Made by a program: the position numbers and the translations under genes. 64,000 nt of DNA from Luteimicrobium xylanilyticum. GTDB lineage: Bacteria > Actinomycetota > Actinomycetes > Actinomycetales > Cellulomonadaceae. The stretch is from positions 1,674,001 to 1,738,000 of the forward strand of contig NZ_CP045529.1 of assembly GCF_009429125.1 (NCBI RefSeq), written 5' to 3'. Below are positions 48,037 through 56,845 of this stretch, one piece after another. Below the pieces are notes generated by a model. It had not been told where the DNA came from. It searched no databases and saw only the letters and a list, made by a program, of their open reading frames with translations. Within the stretch, counting starts at the first letter, position 1. Each line of letters opens with the position of its first letter.

Positions 48037-48732
48037 TCAGCGTCGACGGCGCCCGATCGCCCAGGCGAGCGCGACCGCGGCGACGGCAGCGACCGCCTGG
48101 CCGCCGACGATCGTCCGGTTGAGGTCGAAGACCGGGATCCAACGGGTGGACCCGTTCTCCACGACCACGACGCCGACGGGCTTGACGCGGACGCCGTAGG
48201 CGCCCCCGCCGGCCCCGCCCTCACCACGGGCGTCGCCTCGTGCCTCACCGGTGGCCTCGCCTCGCGCCTCGGCCTGCAGGTCGCCCTTCGCCTCGGCGTG
48301 GGCGTCACCGTTCGCGCCGCTCTCGTTGCCGGGGCGGACGTCGCCCGTGCCCAGCGCCTCGGGGGCGTCCACCGACTCGCTGGCCGGGTCCTCGGTGGGC
48401 GCGTCCTCGGCTGAGCCGATCCGTCGGCTCGCCGCCACGGAGCCGTGGCGAAGGAACGAGAAGCTGCCGCGCCCCGAGCCTCGCCCGGTCCCGTCCCCGG
48501 ACCCGTGGCCCGTGCCGTGCCCGGAGCCGTTGCCGCTCGCCGCACCGGAGCCGTTGCCGGCACCGCCGCCCGCGCCGGTGCCGGCCGCGCCCAGGACGCG
48601 TGCCACGGGGATGACGAGCGTCCCCTGGTGCTCGTAGGCCTGGCCGAACACGCGTCCGACCGTGAAGGCGTCGTCGGCGGCCTGCGTGAGGCGGCCGAGA
48701 TCAGGGGTCCATTCGCGCTCGTCATCGCTCAT
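48037..48732 (-). CDS. GerW (YtfJ) family protein with low-complexity insert
   Basis: This 231-residue protein keeps the two conserved GerW/YtfJ parts: [24 protein letters not shown] near the N-terminus (in parts) and [19 protein letters not shown] with PVFDLNRTI in the second half, followed by one membrane helix and a terminal RRRR. Between them lie about 100 residues of Gly/Ser/His and then Ala/Glu/Gly repeats. GerW was named for spore germination, but this lineage is not known to sporulate, so the role is open. TAGCGT lies 7 nt before the ATG. Confidence 0.78.
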   Translation of the reverse strand: MSDDEREWTPDLGRLTQAADDAFTVGRVFGQAYEHQGTLVIPVARVLGAAGTGAGGGAGNGSGAASGNGSGHGTGHGSGDGTGRGSGRGSFSFLRHGSVAASRRIGSAEDAPTEDPASESVDAPEALGTGDVRPGNESGANGDAHAEAKGDLQAEARGEATGEARGDARGEGGAGGGAYGVRVKPVGVVVVENGSTRWIPVFDLNRTIVGGQAVAAVAAVALAWAIGRRRR

Positions 48733-48739
48733 GGCGCCC

Positions 48740-48745
48740 ACGCTA
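48740..48745 (-). promoter_or_regulatory. leaderless -10 element of the gerW-like gene
   Basis: On the minus strand TAGCGT ends 7 nt before the ATG, with no ribosome site. It fits the window-wide leaderless pattern. Confidence 0.45.
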
Positions 48746-48970
48746 CGAGCAGCCGGGCGCAGCGGCGCGCCGACGCGCGCGGCGACCGCCCACCTCGAGT
48801 CTGAGAGGGCGTCGTGGGGAGGCCCGGAAGCGACGCCCACGTCTCGACGGGGGTCGGCTCGTGCTGGACGGAGGGCTCCGGCGGCATGCTCGTGCCCGTG
48901 CGCTGCTCGCACGGCCACGCGTATGGCGGGTCCGTCTCGACCCCGCCCGAGATCGTCCGGGTCGGGCGGC

Positions 48971-49333
48971 TCAGACCACCGAGCCCGTGAACTTCTCGCC
49001 CGGGCCCTCGCCCGGCGCGTCCGGGTAGACCGACGCCTCGCGGAACGCGAGCTGGAGCGAGCGGAGGCCGTCGCGCAGCGAGCGGGCGTGCTGGTTGCCG
49101 ACGTCGGGAGCGCTCGCGGTCACGAGCGCGGCGAGCGCGTTGATGAGCTTGCGGGCCTCGTCGAGGTCGAGGTGCTCCTGCGCGTCGGCGTCCTCCGCGA
49201 GGCCGCACTTCACGGCGGCGGCGCTCATGAGGTGGACGGCCGCGGTGGTGATGACCTCGACGGCGTTGACGTCGGCGATGTCGCGGGTGGCCTGCGCGAC
49301 GTCGTCGGCTGGGCGCGGGGAGTCGGTGCTCAT
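48971..49333 (-). CDS. DUF1844 domain protein
   Basis: This 120-residue helical protein has the DUF1844 core: [25 protein letters not shown] followed by [23 protein letters not shown], named here by parts. The C-terminus is Pro/Gly-rich. It is conserved next to infC in many actinobacteria and its function is unknown. The ATG at 49333 lacks a ribosome site; GACGAT precedes it by 6 nt. It is divergent from infC, and 238 bp without a gene separate it from gerW. Confidence 0.85.
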   Translation of the reverse strand: MSTDSPRPADDVAQATRDIADVNAVEVITTAAVHLMSAAAVKCGLAEDADAQEHLDLDEARKLINALAALVTASAPDVGNQHARSLRDGLRSLQLAFREASVYPDAPGEGPGEKFTGSVV

Positions 49334-49418
49334 GGCACCATCGTCCCACCCGGGAGGCGGGCGTCCGACGACGCAGCCCGGGGCTCGGCCGGGCGTCCGG
49401 ACCCTCCTCGTCCTCTGG

Positions 49419-49424
49419 TAGACT
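49419..49424 (+). promoter_or_regulatory. -10 element of the infC-rpmI-rplT operon
   Basis: TAGACT is the same hexamer used at dnaE and hisC. The in-frame ATG at 49427 lies only 2 nt downstream, inside the promoter, so it is probably not transcribed. Confidence 0.55.
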
Positions 49425-49693
49425 CGATGGCTGACCGACTCGTGCGCGGCTCCGGCAACGGATCCGAGGTGCGAGTGCGCAAGTGGATTCGTCCCACCCG
49501 GGTCTCGACCGACGGCTTCGGCCGCGACGGAGGCCGGGTCAGTCGCCGGGCAGCTTCCTCGAGGAGCGGCCCGGTTCCGTGCTGCGGCCCCCGTCGGGAG
49601 CCGGCGGCTCGGCGACGGCTCCCACCTGTGTCCAGGTTCGGGGGCCTTTCCCGTTCCTGGGGGTCGGCCATCACGACTGCCAAGGAGCCAGAC
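49425..49693 (+). promoter_or_regulatory. structured 5' leader of infC
   Basis: About 260 nt separate the TAGACT hexamer from the infC start. The leader can fold: GGGAGCCG (49596-49603) pairs with CGGCTCCC (49616-49623), and CCAGG/CCTGG arms flank a GC-rich segment further on. It ends in AAGGAG. An open frame runs through it but shows no conserved protein. A regulatory leader controlling IF3 and ribosomal proteins L35 and L20 is plausible. Confidence 0.5.
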
Positions 49694-50665
49694 ATCAGCG
49701 AGCCTCGCATCAACGATCGGATCCGTGTCCCCGAGGTCCGACTCATCGGTCCCGACGGGGAGCAGGTCGGAGTCGTCCGCACCGAGGTTGCCCTGCGTCT
49801 TGCGCAGGACGCCGATCTCGACCTGGTCGAGGTCGCCCCCGACGCCCGCCCGCCCGTGTGCAAGCTCATGGACTTCGGCAAGTTCAAGTACGAAGCCGAC
49901 ATGAAGGCGCGCGAGGCCCGGCGCAACCAGGCGAACACGGTCCTCAAGGAGATCCGGTTCCGCCTGAAGATCGACCCGCACGACTACGAGACGAAGAAGG
50001 GCCATGTCGTCCGCTTCCTCTCGGCCGGCGACAAGGTCAAGGTCATGATCATGTTCCGCGGTCGCGAGCAGTCGCGCCCGGAGATGGGCATGCGCCTCCT
50101 CCAGCGTCTCGCGCAGGACGTCGCGGACCTGGGCTTCGTCGAGAGCTCGCCCAAGCAGGACGGGCGCAACATGACGATGGTGCTCGGCCCGGTCAAGAAG
50201 AAGGCCGACGCCAAGACGGAGCAGCGTCGCCGCTCGACCGAGATCGACGCGGGTCGTATGACGAAGTCCGAGCGCAAGGCTGCCGAGCGTGCGACCGACG
50301 CGACGGACCAGGAGGTCGTGGACGAGGCGCCGAACGAGCCCGTCGCGCCTGCCGCTGCCGCTCCTGTCGCGGAGTCCGCGGCCGTCGAGCCGACCTCCGA
50401 GCCGGTCGCGCCCGTCGCAGCCGAGCCGGCCGTCGCCGAGCCCGCTGCCGCGAAGCCCGCTGCTGCCGCGAAGCCTGCCGCTGCTGCGAAGCCCGCTGCT
50501 GCTGCGAAGCCCGCCGCGACGACCCCGAAGCCCGCGACACCCAAGCCCACGGCCACACCGAAGCCCGCCGCCCCGGCTCCCCGGCCGAGCGCGCCGCGCG
50601 CGGCGGCGCCCAAGCCCACGCCGCGCCCCGGCGCACGTCCGGGCGGCGGAGCAGCCAAGGGCTGA
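49694..50665 (+). CDS. infC: translation initiation factor IF-3
   Basis: This factor of about 323 residues keeps the small subunit free and proofreads start codons. The N-terminal domain begins [18 protein letters not shown], and the C-terminal domain ends near [10 protein letters not shown]. The predicted start is ATC at 49694: AAGGAG lies 6 nt upstream and homologues begin at this residue. Non-AUG starts are known for infC and allow autoregulation. A tail of about 145 residues, rich in Ala, Pro and Lys with AAAKP repeats, makes it much longer than the usual 180-220 residues. The next gene is rpmI. Confidence 0.92.
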   Translation: MSEPRINDRIRVPEVRLIGPDGEQVGVVRTEVALRLAQDADLDLVEVAPDARPPVCKLMDFGKFKYEADMKAREARRNQANTVLKEIRFRLKIDPHDYETKKGHVVRFLSAGDKVKVMIMFRGREQSRPEMGMRLLQRLAQDVADLGFVESSPKQDGRNMTMVLGPVKKKADAKTEQRRRSTEIDAGRMTKSERKAAERATDATDQEVVDEAPNEPVAPAAAAPVAESAAVEPTSEPVAPVAAEPAVAEPAAAKPAAAAKPAAAAKPAAAAKPAATTPKPATPKPTATPKPAAPAPRPSAPRAAAPKPTPRPGARPGGGAAKG

Positions 50666-50750
50666 ACCCATGACATGGGTCGCGTTCGCGCGGCCCGCAC
50701 CCGTCGGGCACCGTCCGGTGCCCGGCCAGACCCGAGGAGAGACGGCAGCC

Positions 50751-50945
50751 ATGCCGAAGAACAAGACGCACTCCGGCGCGAAGAAGCGGTTCCGCAGCAC
50801 CGGGAGCGGCAAGCTCATGCGCGAGCAGACCAACGCCCGGCACTACCTCGAGCACAAGTCGAGCCGCCGCACCCGCCGTCTGGCGCAGGACCAGGTCGTC
50901 GCCCCCGCCGACGCCAAGAAGATCAAGAAGCTGCTCGGCAAGTGA
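50751..50945 (+). CDS. rpmI: 50S ribosomal protein L35
   Basis: This 64-residue basic protein has the full L35 pattern: [20 protein letters not shown] at the start, then [15 protein letters not shown] and KKIKKLLGK at the end. It is the middle gene of the conserved infC-rpmI-rplT operon. GAGGAGA lies upstream of the ATG. Confidence 0.97.
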   Translation: MPKNKTHSGAKKRFRSTGSGKLMREQTNARHYLEHKSSRRTRRLAQDQVVAPADAKKIKKLLGK

Positions 50946-51035
50946 GTCCCGGGCCGGCGTGACCCGCCGGCCGGAGCTCGAGCCCCGCCGGGCTCGACCC
51001 TCACACCCTGAGCCCCGAACCCCAAGGAGCATCAC

Positions 51036-51422
51036 GTGGCACGCGTGAAGCGGGCGGTCAACGCCCAGAAGAAGCGCCGTACGACCCTCGAGCGCGCCAG
51101 CGGCTACCGCGGCCAGCGCTCGCGTCTGTACCGCAAGGCCAAGGAGCAGGTCACCCACTCGCTCGTCTACTCCTACCGCGACCGCAAGGCGCGCAAGGGT
51201 GACTTCCGCAAGCTGTGGATCCAGCGCATCAACGCTGCGTCCCGCGCCCAGGGCCTGACCTACAACCGCCTCATCCAGGGCCTCAAGGCCGCTGGTGTCG
51301 AGGTGGACCGCCGCGTGCTCGCGGACCTGGCCGTCAACGACGTCGCGACGTTCAACGCTCTCGTCCAGGTCGCCAAGGACGCCCTGCCGGCGGACGTCAA
51401 CGCGCCCAAGGCTGCGGCCTGA
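51036..51422 (+). CDS. rplT: 50S ribosomal protein L20
   Basis: This 128-residue protein is L20, needed early in 50S assembly. [21 protein letters not shown] and [20 protein letters not shown] (in parts) are canonical. The start is a GTG with AAGGAG upstream. The C-terminus is a few residues longer than in E. coli. Its TGA stop overlaps a CTG that may start trmH. Confidence 0.97.
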   Translation: MARVKRAVNAQKKRRTTLERASGYRGQRSRLYRKAKEQVTHSLVYSYRDRKARKGDFRKLWIQRINAASRAQGLTYNRLIQGLKAAGVEVDRRVLADLAVNDVATFNALVQVAKDALPADVNAPKAAA

Positions 51423-52366
51423 CCCGCGGACCTCAGGGGCGCGCGCCGGGCGCGCGCCCCGCGGACGCCCGGTCGGCGTCCGTCCCTGCCCCCGCGCTGC
51501 GCAACCCGCGCAGCGACCGGGTGCGGCAGGTGCGGGCGCTGGCCGGGCGTTCCGTGCGTTCGCGCACGGGGCGGTTCCTCGTCGAGGGCCCGCAGGCCGT
51601 GCGTGAGGCGGTCAGGTTCGCGCCGGAGCGCGTCGTCGACCTCTACCTCACGGATGCCGCCGCCGAGCGTTACCCCGAGATCGTCGACGCGGCCCGCGGA
51701 GCGGGCCTGTGGCTGCACGAGACCGCCGATGACGTCCTGGCCGCGATGAGCGCGGACGCCCAGGGTGTTCTCGCCGTCGCGCAGACCTGGCAGTCGTCGC
51801 TCGACGACGTGCTGCGCGGCGCGGTGGGCCAGGCGCCTCACGGACGTGCGGCGTCCACGCCGCGGCTCGTCGCACTGCTCTCGTCGGTCCGCGACCCCGG
51901 CAACGCCGGCACCGTGATCCGCGCCGCCGACGCCGCGGGGGCGGACGCCGTCGTGCTGACGGAGGGTTCGGTCGAGCCGTTCAACCCCAAGGTCGTCCGG
52001 TCCACGGCGGGTTCCCTGTTCCACCTGCCGGTGGTCACGGGTGTCCCGGTGGACGAGGCCGTCGCGGCGCTGCGCCGGGCGGGCCTCACGGTGCTGGCCG
52101 CCGACGGCGGCGGCGACCACGACCTCGACGACCTCGCGGACCGTGCCGTCGGGATCGGGGGACAGCTCGCCCCCGCCGACGGGGGCACCGACCTGCGCGC
52201 GCCCACGGCCTGGCTGTTCGGCACCGAGGCGCAGGGGTTGTCGGACGCCGAGCTGTCGCTCGCCGACGCGAGCGTCCGGGTGCCGATCCGTGGGCACGCG
52301 GAGTCGCTCAACCTCGCGACGGCTGCGACCGTCTGCCTCTACGCGTCGAGCCGCGCCCAGCGCTGA
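51419..52366 (+). CDS. TrmH-family RNA 2'-O-methyltransferase (SpoU/TrmH)
   Basis: This SPOUT-fold methyltransferase of about 315 residues has an N-terminal substrate-binding domain ([14 protein letters not shown] to [13 protein letters not shown]). The knotted catalytic domain carries [33 protein letters not shown] and [17 protein letters not shown], in parts. It probably modifies 23S rRNA. No ATG, GTG or TTG occurs between the rplT stop and the conserved start; the candidates are CTG 51419 (CTGA overlap, AAGG 7 nt upstream), CTG 51497 or a truncating GTG 51521. I choose 51419 by analogy with the many 4-bp overlaps here. Confidence 0.85.
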   Translation: MTRGPQGRAPGARPADARSASVPAPALRNPRSDRVRQVRALAGRSVRSRTGRFLVEGPQAVREAVRFAPERVVDLYLTDAAAERYPEIVDAARGAGLWLHETADDVLAAMSADAQGVLAVAQTWQSSLDDVLRGAVGQAPHGRAASTPRLVALLSSVRDPGNAGTVIRAADAAGADAVVLTEGSVEPFNPKVVRSTAGSLFHLPVVTGVPVDEAVAALRRAGLTVLAADGGGDHDLDDLADRAVGIGGQLAPADGGTDLRAPTAWLFGTEAQGLSDAELSLADASVRVPIRGHAESLNLATAATVCLYASSRAQR

Positions 52367-52371
52367 GCCCG

Positions 52372-52377
52372 GATAAT
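52372..52377 (+). promoter_or_regulatory. leaderless -10 element of the Rrf2 gene
   Basis: GATAAT differs from the TATAAT consensus only in its first base. It ends 6 nt before the GTG start, with no ribosome site. Confidence 0.55.
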
Positions 52378-52383
52378 GGCGAC

Positions 52384-52920
52384 GTGCGCATCTCCTCGAA
52401 GACCGACACGGCAGTCCGCGCCTGCGTAGAGCTCGCTGCGCGGCACGAGGCGGGGACGCCGTACATCAAGGCGACGACGGTCGCCGAGGCGCAGGAGCTG
52501 TCGCTCTCGTTCGTCCTCGTGCTCCTCAACGAGCTCAAGCAGGCAGGCCTGGTCGAGAGCCGTCGCGGGTCCGACGGCGGGTACCGGCTGGCCGCCTCGC
52601 CGGACCGGATCGTGGTGGCGGACGTCGTCCGCGCGATCGACGGTCCGCTCGCGAACGTCGCGGGCAGCCACGTGGAGGACGTCGCCTACGGGGGAGCGGC
52701 GGGTTCCGTGCGCGACCTGTGGGTCGCGCTGCGGGCGTCGATACGGACGGTCCTGGACGAGGTGACCCTGCACGACCTCGCGGCGGGGACGATGCCGCCG
52801 GACGTCGCCGCGCTGATCGACGACGAGGATGCCTGGCGGACCCGCCCGAACGGTCGCCGGGTCGGGGCGGGGATCGGCCGCACGCCGCCGCGTCCCAGCG
52901 TCCCTGGAGAGGCTTCGTAA
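52384..52920 (+). CDS. Rrf2-family transcriptional regulator, probably of sulfur uptake
   Basis: This 178-residue protein has the Rrf2 winged helix: ISSKTDTAVRACVELAARHEAG, then ELKQAGLVESRRGSDGGYRLA (in parts). The three cysteines that hold the [2Fe-2S] cluster in IscR and NsrR are missing; the only cysteine is C14. It is therefore more like CymR-type regulators of sulfur metabolism. It stands directly before the sulfate transporter operon, which carries an inverted repeat in its promoter region. I infer that it controls that operon. Confidence 0.85.
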   Translation: MRISSKTDTAVRACVELAARHEAGTPYIKATTVAEAQELSLSFVLVLLNELKQAGLVESRRGSDGGYRLAASPDRIVVADVVRAIDGPLANVAGSHVEDVAYGGAAGSVRDLWVALRASIRTVLDEVTLHDLAAGTMPPDVAALIDDEDAWRTRPNGRRVGAGIGRTPPRPSVPGEAS

Positions 52921-52962
52921 CGTTCCCCAGATCGTGAGACAAACGTCCGCCTGCTGGACTCA

Positions 52963-52985
52963 TTCTTGATCGAAGCGGTCAAGAA
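52963..52985. promoter_or_regulatory. inverted repeat, candidate operator of the sulfate operon
   Basis: TTCTTGA (52963-52969) and TCAAGAA (52979-52985) are perfect 7-bp arms around a 9-bp centre. The site lies between the Rrf2 gene and the substrate-binding protein gene, in the only AT-rich patch of the gap. It is the best candidate Rrf2-binding site. Confidence 0.6.
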
Positions 52986-52994
52986 CGGTTGAGT

Positions 52995-53027
52995 GGGGGC
53001 ACCCCGGCGCCGCCGGGGCGATCCCCC
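52995..53027 (+). promoter_or_regulatory. two-tier hairpin in the sulfate operon leader
   Basis: GGGGG (52995-52999) pairs with CCCCC (53023-53027), and inside it CCCCGGC (53002-53008) pairs with GCCGGGG (53012-53018) around a 3-nt loop. Downstream, GTCC/GGAC (53030-53033 and 53037-53040) could mask the AAGGAC ribosome site. A transcript-level control element is possible. Confidence 0.4.
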
Positions 53028-53048
53028 GAGTCCGAAGGACGAACTTCC

Positions 53049-54059
53049 ATGAGCCGCACGCCTCTGCGCCCCGCTGCCCGAGCCGCCGTCGTCGCCACGA
53101 CGGCCGCCCTCGCACTGGGACTCGCCGCGTGCTCGGGGTCGAGCTCGGCGGCCGACAAGGTCGCCGTCGTCGGGTACTCCGTGCCGCAGCCCGCCTACGA
53201 CGCCCTCGAAGCCGCGTTCCAGAAGACCGACGCGGGCAAGGGCGTCACCTTCACCTCGTCGTTCGGCGCGAGCGGCTCGCAGTCGAAGGCCGTCGCCGCC
53301 GGGCAGAAGGCCGACTACGTCGCCTTCTCGGTCGGGCCTGACGTCCAGAACCTCGTGCCCGCCAAGGTCGACGCGGGCTGGAGCTCGGACGCCACGCAGG
53401 GCAACGTCTCCGACTCCGTGGTCGTGATCGTGACCCGCAAGGGCAATCCGCTGCACATCACCGGCTGGGACGACATCGTCGAACCCGGCGTGAAGATCGT
53501 CACCGCCGACCCGGCGTCCTCCGGCTCGGCCAAGTGGAACCTCCTCGCGGCCTACGAGCACGAGCTCGCCATGGGCGGGACCGAGGCCGACGCCAAGGCC
53601 TACCTGACGAAGTTCTTCGCCAACACCGTCTCGCGCGCGTCGAGCGGCGCGGTCGCACTGACCCAGTTCCTCGGCGGGACCGGCGACGTGCTCATCTCGT
53701 ACGAGAACGAGGCCATCGCCGCTCGCCAGGCCGGCAACGACGTCGACTACGTCGTCCCCGACGACACCTTCCTCATCGAGAACCCGGCGGCCGTCACCAA
53801 GACGGCGCCCAAGGCCGCCAAGGACTTCCTCGCGTTCGTGAAGTCCGACGCCGGCCAGAAGATCTTCGCGAGCAAGGGCTTCCGGCCGGTCTCCACGAGC
53901 GTCGACGCCGGCACGGTCCAGGGAGCCAACGACCCCGCGCACCCGTTCCCCAAGGTCGCGAAGCTGACGACCATCGCCGACCTGGGCGGCTGGGACGCGG
54001 TGAACAAGAAGTTCTTCGGCGACAGCGGCCTCGTGACCGCGATCGAGGGCGACTCGTGA
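53049..54059 (+). CDS. sulfate/thiosulfate ABC transporter substrate-binding lipoprotein
   Basis: This 336-residue periplasmic-type binding protein has a lipoprotein signal with lipobox LAAC near residue 23, so it is anchored on the outer membrane face. The family-typical segments include VVGYSVPQPAYDAL, TFTSSFGASGSQSKAVAAGQ (in parts), VVVIVTRKGNPLHI and DPASSGSAKWNLLAAY. It captures sulfate or thiosulfate for CysTWA. AAGGAC lies upstream of the ATG. The stop overlaps cysT by 4 bp. Confidence 0.93.
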   Translation: MSRTPLRPAARAAVVATTAALALGLAACSGSSSAADKVAVVGYSVPQPAYDALEAAFQKTDAGKGVTFTSSFGASGSQSKAVAAGQKADYVAFSVGPDVQNLVPAKVDAGWSSDATQGNVSDSVVVIVTRKGNPLHITGWDDIVEPGVKIVTADPASSGSAKWNLLAAYEHELAMGGTEADAKAYLTKFFANTVSRASSGAVALTQFLGGTGDVLISYENEAIAARQAGNDVDYVVPDDTFLIENPAAVTKTAPKAAKDFLAFVKSDAGQKIFASKGFRPVSTSVDAGTVQGANDPAHPFPKVAKLTTIADLGGWDAVNKKFFGDSGLVTAIEGDS

Positions 54060-54958
54060 CGGTCGTCGCCCCGGCGCCGCAAGGGCCGGCAGTCGTCTCC
54101 ACCGAGACGACGGCCGGCCCCCGGCCGCGCCCCGAGCGCGAGCGGCGCGGGCTGCGCGTGCTCCGGCCGGCGTCAGCGGCCGGTCTCGGGCTCGTCACGC
54201 TGTGGCTCAGCCTCGTCGTCCTGATCCCGCTCGCCGCCGTCGTGGTGACGGGAGCGCAGGGCGGCTGGTCGGCGTTCGCCGACGCGGTCACGACGCCCGT
54301 CGCGCTCTCCGCGCTGGCGCTCTCCGCGGGCTTGGCGCTCGCGGTGGCCGTCGTCAACGGCGTCGTCGGCACGACGATCGCCTGGGTGCTCGTGCGAGAC
54401 CCGTTCCGGGGCTCCCGGCTGCTCGACCACGTGATCGACGTCCCGTTCGCGCTCCCGACGATCGTCACGGGCGTCGTGATGATCGCCCTCTATGGTCCGG
54501 CGTCGCCCGTCGGGGTCGACCTGGTGGGGACCCGGGTAGGGCTGTTCGTCACCCTCCTGTTCGTGACCCTGCCGTTCACGGTCCGGACCGTCCAGCCGGT
54601 GCTCGAGGCGCTCGACCGTGACGCCGAGCAGGCCGCTGCGTCGCTCGGGGCGTCCGGTCCGACGGTGTTCCGTCGTGTCGTGCTCCCGGTGATCGTGCCC
54701 GCGATCGCGTCCGGGGCGTCGCTCGCCTTCGCCCGCGCGCTCGGCGAGTACGGCTCGCTCGTGCTCATCTCGAGCAACATCCCGAAGCAGACCCAGGTCG
54801 CCTCGGCCCTGATCTACGGCAAGCTCGAGGACGCCACGAACCCGGTGACCTCGACGCAGCAGGCTGCGTCGCTCGCGATCGTGCTGCTCGCGGTGAGCGT
54901 CCTCGTGTTGGTCGCGGTCGAGCTCCTCCACCGCAGGGGGGCGCGTCGTCATGGCTGA
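54056..54958 (+). CDS. cysT: sulfate ABC transporter permease CysT
   Basis: This 300-residue permease has six membrane helices and the binding-protein-dependent EAA loop (EQAAASLGASGPTVFRRVVLP), followed by EYGSLVLISSNIPKQTQ, typical of CysT. The N-terminal 35 residues are disordered. The GTG overlaps the binding-protein stop by 4 bp, and the 3' end overlaps cysW by 8 bp. Confidence 0.93.
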   Translation: MTVVAPAPQGPAVVSTETTAGPRPRPERERRGLRVLRPASAAGLGLVTLWLSLVVLIPLAAVVVTGAQGGWSAFADAVTTPVALSALALSAGLALAVAVVNGVVGTTIAWVLVRDPFRGSRLLDHVIDVPFALPTIVTGVVMIALYGPASPVGVDLVGTRVGLFVTLLFVTLPFTVRTVQPVLEALDRDAEQAAASLGASGPTVFRRVVLPVIVPAIASGASLAFARALGEYGSLVLISSNIPKQTQVASALIYGKLEDATNPVTSTQQAASLAIVLLAVSVLVLVAVELLHRRGARRHG

Positions 54959-55790
54959 GACCACCACCGCCGCGCCCGTCGGCGAGCGCAGGACGGGGCG
55001 CCGGGTCGTCCGGACGCTCGTCGTCGCGTACGTGGGAGTGCTCGTCGTCCTGCCGCTCGGCGTCCTCGTCTGGCGCACGTTCAAGCCCGGTCTCGGCGCG
55101 TTCGTCACGGCCGTCACGGACCCGCTGGCGGTCCACGCGTTCCGCATGACAGGGGAGGTGGCGCTCGTCTCGGTGGCGCTCACGACGGTCTTCGGGACGG
55201 TCGCCGCCTTCCTCATCACGCGTTCAGGGCTCCCGGGCATGCGCATCCTCGACGCGCTCCTCGGCCTCCCGGTGTCGGTCTCGCCGATCGTCGTCGGGCT
55301 CGCGCTGATCCTCGTCTACGGGAGCACCGGCTGGTTCGGGCCGGCGCTCGAGTCGCTCGGGCTCCAGGTGATCCTGTCCGTGCCCGGCATGGTGCTCGCG
55401 ACGATGTTCGTCTCGATGCCGCTCGTGACCCGCGCCGTCGCCCCCGTGCTGGTCGCTCGGGGGACGGACCAGGAGCAGGCCGCCGAGTCGCTCGGCGCGA
55501 GCGCCCCGGTGCGGTTCTGGCGGATCACCCTTCCCGGGATCCGTACGGCGCTCGTGACGGGCGTCGTGCTCGCCCTCGCGCGCAGCATCGGCGAGTACGG
55601 AGCGGTCCTCGTGGTCTCGGGGAACGTCCAGGGCCAGACCGAGACCGCGACGCTCCGCGTCGACACGCTCTACCAGACCCTCCTGCAGCCCGACGCGGCG
55701 TATGCCGTGACCTTCGTCCTCGTGGCCGTCGCGATCCTCACCATCGTCGCGACGAGCCTGCTCCGCCGCTCCCAGGGAGGAACCCGATGA
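54951..55790 (+). CDS. cysW: sulfate ABC transporter permease CysW
   Basis: This 279-residue second permease has six helices, the EAA loop ([21 protein letters not shown]) and [21 protein letters not shown], in parts, as in CysW. It forms the membrane channel with CysT. The start lies 8 bp inside cysT and the stop overlaps cysA by 4 bp, a tightly coupled operon. Confidence 0.93.
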   Translation: MAETTTAAPVGERRTGRRVVRTLVVAYVGVLVVLPLGVLVWRTFKPGLGAFVTAVTDPLAVHAFRMTGEVALVSVALTTVFGTVAAFLITRSGLPGMRILDALLGLPVSVSPIVVGLALILVYGSTGWFGPALESLGLQVILSVPGMVLATMFVSMPLVTRAVAPVLVARGTDQEQAAESLGASAPVRFWRITLPGIRTALVTGVVLALARSIGEYGAVLVVSGNVQGQTETATLRVDTLYQTLLQPDAAYAVTFVLVAVAILTIVATSLLRRSQGGTR

Positions 55791-56845
55791 GCATCCAGGT
55801 CCGCGGGCTGACCAAGCGCTTCGGCTCGTTCGTCGCGCTCGACGACGTCGACCTCACCGTCCGTTCCGGCACGCTCACCGCGCTGCTCGGCCCCTCCGGC
55901 GGTGGCAAGACGACGCTGCTGCGCGTCGTCGCCGGCCTCGAGCAGGCCGACGCCGGGACGGTCGTGATCGACGACCGGGACGCGACCCGGGTGCCCGCGA
56001 GGCGGCGTGACGTCGGCTTCGTCTTCCAGCACTACGCCCCGTTCGGCCACCTGAGCGTCGCGCGGAACGTCGCGTTCGGCCTCGAGATCCGCAAGCGGCC
56101 CAAGGCCGAGATCGCGGCGCGCGTCGACGAGCTGCTCCACCTCGTGCACCTCGAGGCGTTCGCCGACCGGCTGCCGTCCGAGCTGTCGGGCGGCCAGCGT
56201 CAACGCATGGCGCTCGCCCGGGCGCTCGCCGTCGAGCCGAAGGTGCTGCTGCTCGACGAGCCGTTCGGCGCCCTCGACGCGACCGTCCGCAAGGAGCTGC
56301 GGCAGTGGCTGCGGCGCCTGCACGACGAGGTCCACGTCACGACCGTGTTCGTGACGCACGACCAGGCGGAGGCGCTCGAGGTCGCGGACGAGATCGTCGT
56401 CGTCAACGGGGGACGGGTCGAGCAGGTCGGCACGCCGGACGAGATCTACGACCGTCCCGCGAACGAGTTCGTCATGCGGTTCCTCGGCCCGACGACGGCG
56501 CTCGGCGGGGGCCTGGTCCGCCCCCACGACGTCGAGGTGCTGGGCTCCGCGGAGCCGGGCGCCGTCGAGGCGGAGGTCGGGTCGCTGCGCCGGGTGGGCT
56601 TCGAGGCCCGGCTCGTCGCACACGTCCCCGGCTCTGGCGACGTCGACGTTCTCGGCTCCCGTTCGGACCCGGCACTGCGCGACCTGCGTCCCGGCGACCG
56701 GGTGTGGCTGCGCGCCGTCGGGCCCGTGGTGGATCCGTCGCCGCCGGTACCGGACGCCGAGGGGTCGGAAGCTGCCGCACCGGGCGAGCCGGTCGGCGTG
56801 GCAGCATCGTCGCGTGCGCCTGTTCGCGGCGGTGTTCCCGCCTGA
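55787..56845 (+). CDS. cysA: sulfate ABC transporter ATP-binding protein CysA
   Basis: This 352-residue ATPase has Walker [10 protein letters not shown], the Q-loop in FVFQHYAPF, the signature LSGGQRQR, Walker [13 protein letters not shown] and a switch histidine in [10 protein letters not shown]-terminal TOBE-like region carries [14 protein letters not shown]. It powers import through CysTW. The last 32 bp overlap the start of thpR in another frame. Confidence 0.94.
   Translation: MSIQVRGLTKRFGSFVALDDVDLTVRSGTLTALLGPSGGGKTTLLRVVAGLEQADAGTVVIDDRDATRVPARRRDVGFVFQHYAPFGHLSVARNVAFGLEIRKRPKAEIAARVDELLHLVHLEAFADRLPSELSGGQRQRMALARALAVEPKVLLLDEPFGALDATVRKELRQWLRRLHDEVHVTTVFVTHDQAEALEVADEIVVVNGGRVEQVGTPDEIYDRPANEFVMRFLGPTTALGGGLVRPHDVEVLGSAEPGAVEAEVGSLRRVGFEARLVAHVPGSGDVDVLGSRSDPALRDLRPGDRVWLRAVGPVVDPSPPVPDAEGSEAAAPGEPVGVAASSRAPVRGGVPA

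Noticed and set aside
49427-49693. Extension of infC to the in-frame ATG at 49427
   Set aside because: The ATG is 2 nt after a -10 hexamer, the 89 extra residues show no conservation pattern, and AAGGAG sits just before ATC 49694.
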